Origin: Leishmania donovani
Lineage: Eukaryota > Euglenozoa > Kinetoplastea > Trypanosomatida > Trypanosomatidae
DNA: 64,000 nucleotides
Assembly: GCF_000227135.1 (NCBI RefSeq)
Contig: NC_018246.1
Span: 510,055 to 574,054 of the forward strand
Reading direction: 5' to 3'
Below the pieces are notes generated by a model. It searched no databases, was not told the origin of the DNA, and worked only from the letters and a program-made list of their open reading frames with translations. The position numbers and the translations under genes are program-made. Below, one piece after another: positions 31,560-41,887 of this stretch (its first letter is position 1; each line of letters opens with the position of its first letter).

Positions 31560-32840
31560 GGTGCGGCGGTGCCTGAGAGAGAGGAAGAGGTGGCGCGCAC
31601 GCAGGTGGGGGAAGAACAGGAGCGAGAAAGGGCTGAGCCGGGGAGAGAGCTCTAGGCGGCTGGCTCGCTGGTGTTTGCCTTTGGCCACGGGACAGATGTG
31701 TTGTGTGTGGCGATGTGCGCTCCTGTAGGGCTCATGTGTTTGTCGTAGAGGGGAGGGGAAGGTGGGGGCGAAGACGTGCCGTAGGCAGAAGCAGAGCTCG
31801 TCTGATGGCGCATGCCACCATCACGCCCTCCACCCATCTCCGTGTATGTCGGCGCTTCTCCTTCGTTATTCGCTGCGCTATTTGTGATCTCTCCTCAGCT
31901 TTTCCGTGTGTATCTCTTCGGTGCCGGATGGTTCCCTCTCCCCCCCTCCCGCCTTTCTCTCTCTTTCGGTGGGCAAACGCTGGAGTCGCCACCCAACATC
32001 GACGTTGGCGCTGCGGAGCGTGCTCACTTTGCCCTTCTGTAGGTGTGCGCTATTCGATCAGCTTCTGTTGTGTGTCAGGGGATGGGCGGGGGGGGGGAGT
32101 ACTGTTGAAGCGGACTCCTGCCGATGTTTGTCATTACGTTGCTGGAGCCTGCGCTGCGCCTGTGCAGGCGCAGCTGTGTGTGTGTGTGTGTGTGAATGCA
32201 TATTTGGATGGGAATGCGCGCCCCAGTAAAAAGGGAAGAGGCGTGTTTTGAGAGGCGCAGCTGCGCGTGCCAAGACATTACGCTCCTCCTTTTTCGCCTC
32301 AAAAAGCGTCCATCTTCCGCCACGAGCGCGCCAGCAAGCGGTTGCGCCGGCAACTGCCGCAGCAGCTCGCCCACCACGGCAAAGTCCCCGGGCGTCCTGG
32401 GCGAACGGTCCTGCCGACGAATCGCGTGACATGAAGCAACACACAGAAAACAAAAGGAGCTGTCGTGCAGCCTGTTAGGCTCCCCCGCATCATGCTGGGC
32501 ACCCACGCGTGCGCGTATGTGTTCGTGTGCCGATACACCCAAGCATCACGCCCGCCTTGTGCCAGCGCCTTCGTTCGCGAGTGGAGGCGACCAACAGGAC
32601 GGCTGTTACGCTACCCATGGCTGCCGCTGCTCTCTCAGGACACTCACTCTCCGCTCAACCGCCTTCTATCACTCTGTTTTTTTTTTCGGGACATATATAC
32701 ACTTATGCGGGCATCACTCTGCGTCTTTCATCTGCGCGTCGGCGCATCGACGACACTGGCAAAATGAGGTGGGGAAGCAACGCCGAGCTAGAGAAAAAAG
32801 GGCTTGGAACTCCTGCATTGAGGTTCGGCTGCCTTTGTCA
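31560..32840. other. Intergenic/UTR spacer
   Basis: No gene is seen. Short G-rich (about 32090) and TG (about 32176-32194) tracts are present, with a poly-T tract at about 32678-32688 upstream of the next gene. Confidence 0.7.
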
Positions 32841-33356
32841 ATGTCAACGATGGGAGGCATCAAGGGTGGCGTAGGCAGCTTCCTCCTCCGTCGTACAGCC
32901 GCGAAGAGCATCCGCCAGAAGCACTTCACCGGCCCGCAGTTCTACAAGCGCAAGACCTTCAACTTCCCAATCGGTCACCATCAGCTTCACCGCCGCGTTG
33001 CCCCGGCTCTGCAGACTGGGTCACCGACACATCAGCGGGAGCATCAGCGCTACGCCCACCTTCCGGGAGATGCCCGCACACGGCCGAGCGAGGACTTCAC
33101 CTTCTCCCGCTCGCCCTCGCCTCGCGACAGCGGACGGAGTCGGCAACGGGTAGACAAGGCCATGTACGCCTGGGCGAAGCGTGGCTCACTGCAGCTCTAC
33201 CAGATGGGTGGCAAGCGCGAGACCTTTGTGTGCTACAGGTGCGGCTACCCTGTGCGGAGCGCTCTCGTCGCCATCAAGGACGATAACTGGGATTACCGCA
33301 TGTGTTACAACTGCTACACAAAGACCGTGGACACCGGAATGGAGAGAAACACGTAG
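32841..33356 (+). CDS. Small hypothetical protein with CxxC-CxxC zinc ribbon (171 aa)
   Basis: I do not recognise this protein. Two close in-frame ATGs (32841 and 32850) could start it; the upstream open frame to 32517 crosses the poly-T tract and is rejected. The N-terminus (MGGIKGGVGSFLLRRTAAKS) is basic and hydroxylated with no acidic residues, so a mitochondrial presequence is likely. Near the C-terminus, C131-x2-C134-x20-C155-x2-C158 forms a convincing zinc-ribbon pattern (CYRCGYP...MCYNCYTK). The middle is His/Arg/Ser-rich. Small zinc-ribbon mitochondrial proteins of this kind are frequent among trypanosomatid mitoribosome or RNA-editing components, but the role here is unknown. The frame is intact and compact, followed by a 600-nt spacer to the SURP gene. 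Confidence 0.75.
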   Translation: MSTMGGIKGGVGSFLLRRTAAKSIRQKHFTGPQFYKRKTFNFPIGHHQLHRRVAPALQTGSPTHQREHQRYAHLPGDARTRPSEDFTFSRSPSPRDSGRSRQRVDKAMYAWAKRGSLQLYQMGGKRETFVCYRCGYPVRSALVAIKDDNWDYRMCYNCYTKTVDTGMERNT

Positions 33357-33955
33357 GAGGGCTGACGCTTCTGGTGCGAGTCTGTGTGGTGGCTTTGTGC
33401 GCCGAGTGCCCCCACTCTCTTCCTCCGACTGTCTCATCACATACTCTAACCGACACGCTTCTGGATTACGTCTGAAAAGGCCTGCAGGACTTGCATGGAA
33501 AGCAGCATTCGCGGGTGCGCCGAACGTTCGCCTGTGCGCGAATGCCAATACCCTGCATGGCCTCTTGCGCACCTCCGTCCTGGTGCCCACGTACAGCTTC
33601 TTCCTCATCGACGACGGAGAGAGCGGGCGAGCGAGCCGGAGGAAAGTCGACAACGCATCTGCCGCGGTGACAGCTGCACAGTCGCTGGGAAGGTGTATGG
33701 CGGCATCAAAGTCGCCGATCGCCCCTCACTGTTGGTGTTGGCCCTCTAGGCGGGCGGCCGCTTTTTCTCTTGCCGACGGTCTCGTGATGATCTTCAGTGA
33801 CCAGCCTTTCACTTATTCTTGTTTGTCCTCCTCTCGCCTCCCTCGTGAGTCGGTCATCACGCACACGCACACGCACACGCAACGGTTTGCGAAGCACCGA
33901 GAAAACACAAAAACGAAAGGAAGCCAGTTTTGGACCACAGCCTCCGACCCTCTCT
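33357..33955. other. Intergenic/UTR spacer
   Basis: No gene is seen. A CT tract at about 33804-33845 with an AG at 33848-33849 is a likely acceptor for the SURP gene, followed by an ACGCAC repeat. Confidence 0.65.
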
Positions 33956-34639
33956 ATGGCGGACTACAACGCAGCAGGTGACGGCACGGCGGTGGTGGAC
34001 GACAACGTGCCGCCAGGCATCACGACGAAGCAGGACGAAATCATCCAGTACGTGGCCAAGTACGTGGTCGCATCGTGTGACGGGGCGCGATATCAAGACA
34101 AGGTTCGCACACGCACAAAGCATAATCCGTACTTCGATTTCCTCAACGCCAAGCACCCGTACCACCAGTACTACCAGTACCTCCTCGAGTCCTACCGGCA
34201 TTGGATGCGCAATAGCGAGGCAGTCGGGGCGGGGACGTGGGGCGGCGGTGTCGATGCGATGCAGGGCCAGGGGCAGCAGCAGCAGTGGAACGAGGAAGAC
34301 TACTACCAGTACTACGGCGCCTACGCTGGACAGGCGAGCGGCATTGAATTTCAGGGCAACGCCGCTGCTCAGCTTGGCGAGCGAAGCAGCTATGTGGACG
34401 CATCTAGCTCCGCGCACGCGCAGAACGCCAGCAGCGGCGTCGATCCCACCTTGTATGAGCCGGAATCAGTCACTGTCACGGGCTATGGCGCTGGCTACGA
34501 CCCCTCGGCGGTAGGCCCGGAGCCGGCTCAGGCGGCAACGACTGCAGGCAGCGGCGAAGCTCAGGCCGAGGAAGACGAAGACGACGAGTACGAGCTAGTC
34601 ATGGAAAACGGGCAGTGGGTGTCACGCAAGCGGATGTAG
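33956..34639 (+). CDS. SURP (SWAP) domain protein, probable splicing factor
   Basis: This 227-residue protein has one SURP module at about residues 25-82: IIQYVAKYVVASCDGARYQD followed by NPYFDFLNAKHPYHQYYQYL. This matches the family pattern of a helix, a conserved G-x-x-(F/Y), then (P)xFxFL and HxYYxxxL. SURP domains occur in SF3A1, SWAP and related pre-mRNA splicing proteins, where they bind SF1 or SF3a60-type helices. In a trypanosomatid the target would mainly be the trans-splicing machinery. The rest is Gln/Tyr/Gly-rich with an acidic patch (EEDEDDEYELV) before a C-terminal VMENGQWVSRKRM. It is much shorter than SF3A1 and lacks a second SURP or ubiquitin domain, so I do not assign it to SF3A1. 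The start at 33956 follows a good splice acceptor. Confidence 0.88.
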   Translation: MADYNAAGDGTAVVDDNVPPGITTKQDEIIQYVAKYVVASCDGARYQDKVRTRTKHNPYFDFLNAKHPYHQYYQYLLESYRHWMRNSEAVGAGTWGGGVDAMQGQGQQQQWNEEDYYQYYGAYAGQASGIEFQGNAAAQLGERSSYVDASSSAHAQNASSGVDPTLYEPESVTVTGYGAGYDPSAVGPEPAQAATTAGSGEAQAEEDEDDEYELVMENGQWVSRKRM

Positions 34640-35257
34640 CTGCATCGCTTTTCATGGCTTTGGCTCTCTCCATCGGCGTGTGGGACGACATATATGTGTG
34701 ATGGTGTCCGCGCGTGCGAAGGAATAGCAGAAGACATGCGGTGAGGGTTTATGGATTGTTGAAGCCGGCCAAAGGAGGAGGTGCGAGGTAAGGCGCTCGC
34801 CCACCAATCAACACCAGCGCCTGCCTCCTCCTCTCTCTCGCACCTTTTCTATATAGTAGCCCGAGTAATCGAAAGGAAAGAAAGGGGGGGTGCAGGCCAC
34901 CGTGGCCAGCACTCCACGGGCACGAACATATATGCCAGCACTTGCTTGAGTGTCTCTTAGTGATGCCCCTCGGCGTCTCACACGCGCCTTGTATGAGGCA
35001 GTGCAACTCGCCGAACCAGACGCATCATCATCGAGTGTCACGAACCCGATAACCCCCACCCACTCCTCTGCCTCCTTGATGCGTCGCTGCAACATGGGAC
35101 AAGGACCTTGTTATTCGTGCTGCTGCTGGAGCGCCCCTGAACGCATTCCTGTGTGTTCTTTTCTCTTCCTCTCGCTTAACCATCCGTCTGCACAGAAGCA
35201 CGCGTGCATCCACTCTGCAGCGACCGCATCCGTCACAAATCCATCTCTCTATACGTG

Positions 35258-35300
<43 letters not shown>

Positions 35301-35450
35301 GCGTGTCTTGCGTTTTCGTTCGTGTTCGGTGTTCTGGCTCGTGCACGCCGACAAAGCACTCGAGCGGCAGCGTGAGATCATCGCCGTCATCGTCATCGTC
35401 CATCTCCTCCATCCACGGATCACCTCCTCGACTCTCTTCTCATTGCACCA
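34640..35450. other. Intergenic/UTR spacer
   Basis: No gene is seen. A TG tract lies at about 35265-35300, followed by T-rich sequence and an AG near 35355-35356 that could serve the next gene. Confidence 0.65.
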
Positions 35451-36284
35451 ATGGGCACTTGCCCGTCCATCTCTCAGTCCGAGGTCGGTATCGTCGAGAC
35501 TTGTGGCCGCTTCTCCTACACTGCCGACCCCGGCATTCACTGCCTGTGGTGCGGCTCCATCCTCGTTCGCCGCATTACTCTTCGCCTGCAGGAGTACGAG
35601 CTGAAGGTGGAGTCGAAAACAAAGGACAACGTGTTTGTGACCCTATCGCTCGTCATACAGTACCAAGTGGCCCCTGACAAGCTCGCCGAGGTGTACTACG
35701 CATGCGACTCGTCGCTGGAGTGCATGCGGGACTACGTCTTGAACTCGATTCGTGCGAAGATTCCTCTGTACAAGCTGGAGGCGCTGTACGTCGAGCGCGG
35801 CACCATCTCGCAGCAGCTGAAGGATGAGGTTGACGCAATCATCAACACCTATGGCATCGAGATCGTGTCCGCCCTCATCTCCGACATTGACCCTGGCGCG
35901 GAGATCACGAAGGCGATGAACGAGGTGCAGAAGTTTCAGCGGCTGCGCGTCGCCTCCGTGGACGCTGCGGAGACAGAAAAGCTGAAGCGCGTGCGTGCTG
36001 CTGAGGCTCGGTGCGAAGCGCGTCGTCTCTCCGGTGAGGGTCTCGCCGAGCAGCGCAAGGCCATCGTCGCTGGTCTGATGCAGTCCATCGAGGACGTGCA
36101 GAGTGAGGTGCGCGACTTGTCCTCCAACGACGCAACGAACATGCTGCTAATGAACCAGTACTACGACACGCTGCAAGCCATCGCCGCAAACAGCAGTTCA
36201 AGTGTCATTATGTTGGAGTCGAATGGCGGGCTGGAGAAGGTGGCGGCGCAGCTGCGCCAGGGCGTGACGCACATGATGCGGTGA
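35451..36284 (+). CDS. HIR-family SPFH/band 7 protein, copy 1 (myristoylation motif)
   Basis: This 277-residue protein resembles plant hypersensitive-induced-reaction (HIR) proteins, a branch of the stomatin/prohibitin/flotillin (SPFH) superfamily that forms oligomers on membrane microdomains. Shared features include the start MGTCPS (Gly2 for N-myristoylation, Cys4 for palmitoylation), EVGIVETCGRF, the VESKTKDNVFV strand, the AMNEVQKFQRLRVA helix, the LSGEGLAEQRKAIV motif and QYYDTLQAIA near the end. The length is usual for HIR proteins. A diverged paralogue follows at 39323, making a tandem pair. The likely location is the inner face of the plasma membrane or an organelle. The function in trypanosomatids is not established. 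Confidence 0.9.
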   Translation: MGTCPSISQSEVGIVETCGRFSYTADPGIHCLWCGSILVRRITLRLQEYELKVESKTKDNVFVTLSLVIQYQVAPDKLAEVYYACDSSLECMRDYVLNSIRAKIPLYKLEALYVERGTISQQLKDEVDAIINTYGIEIVSALISDIDPGAEITKAMNEVQKFQRLRVASVDAAETEKLKRVRAAEARCEARRLSGEGLAEQRKAIVAGLMQSIEDVQSEVRDLSSNDATNMLLMNQYYDTLQAIAANSSSSVIMLESNGGLEKVAAQLRQGVTHMMR

Positions 36285-37680
36285 GAGCGAACGAGGGGGA
36301 AAACACGGCTGTGGGCTCACGCAGCAGTCCTGCCATCTTCGGGGCATCTGCACACACGCACGCCACATCTCTTTCTCTTTCTTCGCTTTCAAAGTCAGCG
36401 CCCCGCTGTCTGCGCTCTTGGAAGCTCGCACGCTCGCGCATTTTCTCTTTTCCTTCTTTCGAGTGCGATGCGTCGCGTGTTTTTTGCTTTGCTGATGTTT
36501 TTTTCGTGGGTTGTTGGCGCACCTCTGCATGTGCGTCTGTCTGCCGGAGAAGGGGGCGAGGAGGAAGGAGGGGGTTGCGCTGTAAAGCTCGCGTATTACG
36601 TATCCTGCCGCTGTCTCGCCCTCTGTCTGTGTGTGCGTGTGCAATTCTTGTTGCTCTATGGATGCACATATGTGAAGAGTCGACAATAAGGAGAGGAGCG
36701 GCACCTCTGCGCCTGCGTCCAACGGATCGCCTCTTTCGTGGTCGTCGTCTGCGGTGGCGTGTACGGCTGTTCTTGTTGTTGTCGCTCTTGTTGTTGCGTT
36801 CTTTTGCCTCGCTTAGACTATGCATCCTTGCCTCCGCTCACCCTGGCGCGCCAGCCCGCATGCGTTGCTTGGCGTGGGTGTGTGCATCCCTGTCTGCGCG
36901 CCTTCGCCTTGAGCTCCGCCTTGTGTCGCTCTTCTCCTGATTGGTTGCATCGCGGCAGCATCACCGCCGACGTGTCGGCACACACACACACACAAACACG
37001 AGCAGGCAGGCTCACCACTATGAAGGCTAGGAAGCGATTTAGCGAAAAAGAAAAGGCGAGGAAGGCTGGCGCGCCACGCATAGACTTAGACACGCGCCCA
37101 TCACGCGCGTGCTAACGCATATCGCTCGCCACCACCACCACCCCCTTTTTGTGTGTGTTTGGTTGCCATGACGCTGCTCGAATCATACACGTTGTTGTTC
37201 TTGTCGTGCCTGCTCCCATCGCTCCACCCTTGGGCATGCGCTGGGCAGAGGATGGGCATGTCCAGTTCCTTTCTACATACATATACAGGCACATACACAT
37301 ATGCGTATATATATATATACATGTATACATATTCTTTCGACGAGGTGCGATTCTTCCGCTCACGCACGCACGCAGACACGCAAGCCGCCTCATATTCGTA
37401 TTTATATCTCTGTTCATTGTATCGGTATGGCTGCCCGTGTGTCTGCGTGGCTTCCCCCACCCACCTCACCCCAGACAACGGAACGGAAACCAAAAAAAAA
37501 AATGCCAAGCTTTCGTGTGGATACGAAAGGCGATCGATATGGAGAGGGAAAAAGGGGGAGGCGGGGCGGGCCTTTCCGTTGACTCCGTTCCGCAGATGAC
37601 GGCGGCACGCGGCGCCCCCTCCTCCGGTGAAGCGCCCGCTTCCCAAAGCTGTCGAAGAACATAAAGTGAGCGTGTAAGGA

Positions 37681-37702
37681 GGGGGAGGGGAGGGGAGGGG
37701 GG
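37681..37702 (+). other. G-quadruplex-type G-run cluster
   Basis: Four G runs of 5, 4, 4 and 6 are separated by single A residues. The artefactual second copy begins inside the same run at 38451. Confidence 0.6.
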
Positions 37703-38291
37703 CGATCGCGAGAGGGAGAGTCGCACACGCGAACCCGAGAGATGAGAGTGTCTTCTTGACGCATGGAAAGTGGGCTACGCTTCCATCCCCGCTCCACCCC
37801 CGGCTCTCTGCACTTCTGCCTCTTCCCCCCTTCGAACCTTGATCGCCTCCCCGCTGTCACCCCTCACTTGCATGAGGAGCACCTCTGGCACTGGCTATGG
37901 TGGGCGCGCTTGAAGAAGCGTTGACGATGTCCTGCCTTTGACTGCTTCTTTTCTCTATGGATACCACCTTCATCATCCTTGCCTCCTCTGTTCCTCTCTT
38001 CTTTCTTGTTTCATTTTTCTCTCTCTGCGCTGGCACACCCATCCGCGGCCGCGTTGTTGCCTCACATCTCATCTGCTGCGCATGCGCGTCTACTTCGCAG
38101 GCAATTCAGCCCTATCGTCCTCCCTCCCTCCCACCCTCCCTCCGCACCCCTTACACACATGACTACGCCCTAGCGCCCACCCTCATCTCCGCACGCGTCG
38201 TTTCGATTTTTGTTCGTCTTCGCTCCCTTTCTGCTGCCCACGTAAATCCGCGCTTGTTGTTGCTCGCTCGGCTGTCCTCGTGACTTTCCCT

Positions 38292-38334
<43 letters not shown>

Positions 38335-39060
38335 CGTGCGCGTGGTGGGTANNNNNNNNNNNNNNNNNNNNNNNNNNNNNNNNNNNNNNNNNNNNNNNNN
38401 NNNNNNNNNNNNNNNNNNNNNNNNNNNNNNNNNNNNNNNNNNNNNNNNNNGGGGAGGGGAGGGGAGGGGGGCGATCGCGAGAGGGAGAGTCGCACACGCG
38501 AACCCGAGAGATGAGAGTGTCTTCTTGACGCATGGAAAGTGGGCTACGCTTCCATCCCCGCTCCACCCCCGGCTCTCTGCACTTCTGCCTCTTCCCCCCT
38601 TCGAACCTTGATCGCCTCCCCGCTGTCACCCCTCACTTGCATGAGGAGCACCTCTGGCACTGGCTATGGTGGGCGCGCTTGAAGAAGCGTTGACGATGTC
38701 CTGCCTTTGACTGCTTCTTTTCTCTATGGATACCACCTTCATCATCCTTGCCTCCTCTGTTCCTCTCTTCTTTCTTGTTTCATTTTTCTCTCTCTGCGCT
38801 GGCACACCCATCCGCGGCCGCGTTGTTGCCTCACATCTCATCTGCTGCGCATGCGCGTCTACTTCGCAGGCAATTCAGCCCTATCGTCCTCCCTCCCTCC
38901 CACCCTCCCTCCGCACCCCTTACACACATGACTACGCCCTAGCGCCCACCCTCATCTCCGCACGCGTCGTTTCGATTTTTGTTCGTCTTCGCTCCCTTTC
39001 TGCTGCCCACGTAAATCCGCGCTTGTTGTTGCTCGCTCGGCTGTCCTCGTGACTTTCCCT

Positions 39061-39103
<43 letters not shown>

Positions 39104-39119
39104 CGTGCGCGTGTGGGTA
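37682..39119. repeat. False tandem duplication around a 99-N gap (HIR spacer)
   Basis: Bases 37682-38351 reappear at about 38451-39119, with N at 38352-38450 between. The copies match by eye except for one extra G next to the gap (CGTGGTGGG versus CGTGTGGG) and TG-count uncertainty. Contig ends lie in the G-run and next to the TG repeat, both hard to sequence, so this is most likely an unmerged overlap. Confidence 0.8.
38293..38333. repeat. TG microsatellite
   Basis: About 20 TG units lie here, with the same tract repeated at about 39062-39102 in the duplicated copy. Confidence 0.9.
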
Positions 39120-39322
39120 GCCGCAGCTCCCTCCGTCGCTCAATCGTGTCGTCTCTCGTCGATTTTCGTGTCGTTCGTGTCTTTGTGCTTGTTTCGGCTG
39201 TGGCTCGCTCGGTTTTCTGTCACGCCTGGACCGTCTGGGCGGCTCGCCCCCGCCTCTCTCCCTACGCCTTTCTAAGTGCATGTTTGCGTGCTCACCCTGC
39301 TCGCGCCTTCTCGACGAGGAAA

Positions 39323-40174
39323 ATGACCTTCTGCGGCTGTGGGTGCGTGTCGACGTCGGAGGTCGGCATTATCGAGAACTGCGGCAAGTTTGACCGCACT
39401 GCCAACCCGGGCTGCTTCTGCATGGTTCCGTGTGTCGAGTCGGTGCGCGGTGTCGTCTCACTCAAGGTCGCCATCTCCACCGTTCGGGTAGAAACCAAAA
39501 CACGCGACAACGCCGTCGTCAACATTGAGACCCGGTTGCACTACAAGGTCATCGCCGAGTACGCCGAGGATGCCTTCTACCGCTTCTCGAACCCCTCAGA
39601 GCAGATCGCGAGCTTCGCTGCCAGCATAGTGCGTGGCGAGGTACCGAAGTACACGTTGGACGAGCTGTTCCTCATGTCTGACGAAATCAAGAAGGTGGTC
39701 AGTGCCGAGCTGACCGAGAAGCTGTGCGGCTTTGGCTTCTCGCTGGAGAGCACGCTGCTCACCCGCATCGAGCCAAGCGCGAGTGTGAAGACGGCCATTT
39801 CGCAGACGCAGATCAACGCGTACCGCCGCACGGCAGCTGAGCACGAGTCGGAGCTGAATAAGATTTTGGCGGTGAAGGCGGCCGAGGCAGATTACGAGGA
39901 GAAGAGACTCTCCGGTGTGGGCCTCGCCCAGGAGCGCCAGGCGATTATGAAGGGCCTGAAGAGCAGCATCGAGTCTTTCGTGAACGCCGTGCCGAGTATG
40001 CGCGCAAAGGATGTTATGAACCTGCTTCTGCTGAACCAGTACTTTGACGCCATGAAGGAAGTGGGCTCGGGGAAGTCGAATAAACTCATCCTGATGCCCA
40101 ATACGTGCGGTGCCGCCCCGAACTTCATGGCTGATCTCGTGGCAGCACAGGCCGGGGAGGCGAGGATGATGTGA
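39323..40174 (+). CDS. HIR-family SPFH/band 7 protein, copy 2 (Cys-rich N-terminus)
   Basis: This 283-residue protein is a paralogue of the gene at 35451 and carries the same HIR hallmarks: SEVGIIENCGKFDRTANPG, VETKTRDNAVV, LSGVGLAQERQAIMKGLKSS and LLLNQYFDAMKEVGSG. The N-terminus MTFCGCGCVS lacks Gly2 but has cysteines at 4, 6 and 8, so it could be palmitoylated but not N-myristoylated from this start. The ATG at 39323 follows a T-rich tract with AG at 39275-39276; the upstream open frame to 39113 is leader. The two copies have diverged clearly in protein sequence, so the duplication is old. Hetero-oligomers of the two would be typical of SPFH proteins, but that is inference. Confidence 0.9.
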   Translation: MTFCGCGCVSTSEVGIIENCGKFDRTANPGCFCMVPCVESVRGVVSLKVAISTVRVETKTRDNAVVNIETRLHYKVIAEYAEDAFYRFSNPSEQIASFAASIVRGEVPKYTLDELFLMSDEIKKVVSAELTEKLCGFGFSLESTLLTRIEPSASVKTAISQTQINAYRRTAAEHESELNKILAVKAAEADYEEKRLSGVGLAQERQAIMKGLKSSIESFVNAVPSMRAKDVMNLLLLNQYFDAMKEVGSGKSNKLILMPNTCGAAPNFMADLVAAQAGEARMM

Positions 40175-41887
40175 TGGTGAACCGCTGGAAGCCAAAACGG
40201 CCGGGCTACAGAGGGAGAAGGAGCTGCGTGAAGTGGAGAAAAAGGAGCGAACGAAGCTGCATCGTGTACTACGAGAGAGCGGTTAGGCGGAGGCGAGGGC
40301 GAGGGGGTCGGGGGTGTCGGGGGCTCAGGCAGAGCGGGAAGGGCAAGCCTCGTGCAAATTCGCACATATAGATAGGAATAGACAAGCAGCGGTGCGCACG
40401 CGCACGCCTGGTGCCGCGTGGCACGCAGAGGGCTCACTGTGCATTTTCCCTTTCTCTTCGATTATGATTTGCCTTCTTTCTTTGTTTTACCTTCTCTCTC
40501 TTTCTGTGTGTGTGTATGTGTGCATGCCCTCGCTCTAGACGGTTCCGCACTCGTGTGCTGCCTCCTCAGCGTACCCTTTCGTTGTCTATCTTCTTGTTTG
40601 CGCGCACGCTCTCCGTCACATGTCCTGATCGCTAGCGTCGATACCACACGAAGAGCGAGAGGGCAAGAAGAACAGCAGCGAAGGTTGTCGGTAGTGTCGT
40701 TATCCGCCTACCCCCACCCCCGGGCAGCCCTGGCGTTTGTGTAGAACATCGACGCATCCCCCCCTCCCCCACGGCCTTCCTCATACCTCCCTCTCACTGA
40801 CGTTTCCGCCCAAGTGCCACCTACGCGAGCACGTGCCGACAAGGGCATGCAGCGGTGTGCCGTCATTCCTTGAGGCCTGTCACTAACTCTCCGAGGCAAT
40901 CATTCTGAAGCGACAGCAGCTGCTGCAAGCAAGGAAAGGGGATAAAGACGGAGCTCTCATGTCGCCGGCTTGTGTGCGTGCAATGTGAGTGGGCTGGTGC
41001 GAGTGCCGGCACGCCCGTTCGCTTGACGGTGTTGAACAGATCCCTTTACGCCATCAAGGCCCACAGCGGGCGTGTGTGTACTTGCGCGTCTGTCGGCTCG
41101 TCTGCCCTGTACGACTCGGTGAGTTTTCATGTGTGCACTACCTGCGCGGCACCGTTCGCGAGTGTCGTGTTGCATACACAGACACACATATATGTATCTT
41201 GTAAGGTGTTGCTCCGACATTCTTTTTCTTTGCGTTTTTATTTTCTGGCGTCTTCCTCCATCCCTCTCTGTGCGCCTGTGTGTACATGTGTGTGTGTGTG
41301 TGTTCGCTTAAGAACTCGTACATGCTGTTGTCTTTGTCTCTCTTCCTCCTCCTCCTCCTCCCCCCCCCCACACACACACCGCGCCCGCCTCCCTGCGGTC
41401 GCGTCCAGCGTTCCGCGTCATGAGCTTCTCCGTCTGGTTGCCTATGAGTGTGTCTATCGAGAAGATGTCACGCGCGCATAGGCATGCCGCACTCTGGTCT
41501 GTCCTATAAAAGGCCCCCAGCAACTCTGGCGACTCCAAGGTCGGAAGCATCCATCTGCACTGCATCGAACGCAGACACGCTCGCTGTCTCTGTGCAGCAG
41601 CCGGCTCCCCTTGCTTTTGTACCACCACCACTACGGCCACCGTCTGATGTGAGTTTGACTTCTCTCTTGCTAACCTCGCCTCTCTCGCGCCGGCCACTTC
41701 TCGAAAAGACCTCAACCGCATCAGCCACCACGCCCCACCGCCCCACCCCGCGCATCACCACCGCCGTCAGTCCCCTCCCCCTCACTGCGCTGCACGGACG
41801 CCTGCCTGGACACAGACACGCATACACACGGAACCGGCCCTTTTATACGACTCCCATCTTCTCTTTACCGGTTCTCCGCCACTCAAG
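40175..41887. other. Intergenic/UTR spacer (1.7 kb)
   Basis: No gene is seen. The spacer contains poly-C (about 40758), TG (about 41288-41302) and CTC repeats (about 41346-41368). It ends in a pyrimidine tract immediately before the next ATG. Confidence 0.65.
41840..41887 (+). promoter_or_regulatory. Pyrimidine tract with AG abutting the pseudokinase ATG
   Basis: CATCTTCTCTTTACCGG and following pyrimidines lead to AAG ending at 41887, with ATG at 41888-41890. If used, the spliced leader would join directly to the start codon; an acceptor further upstream near 41813 is the alternative. Confidence 0.35.

Larger units (their letters stand above)
36285..39322. other. Intergenic region between the HIR paralogues, inflated by an assembly artefact
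   Basis: No gene is seen. The region contains a G-quadruplex-type tract, long TG repeats and a 99-N gap flanked by a ~670-bp repeat. Without the artefact it would be about 770 bp shorter. A T-rich tract with AG at 39275-39276 is a plausible acceptor for copy 2. Confidence 0.7.
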
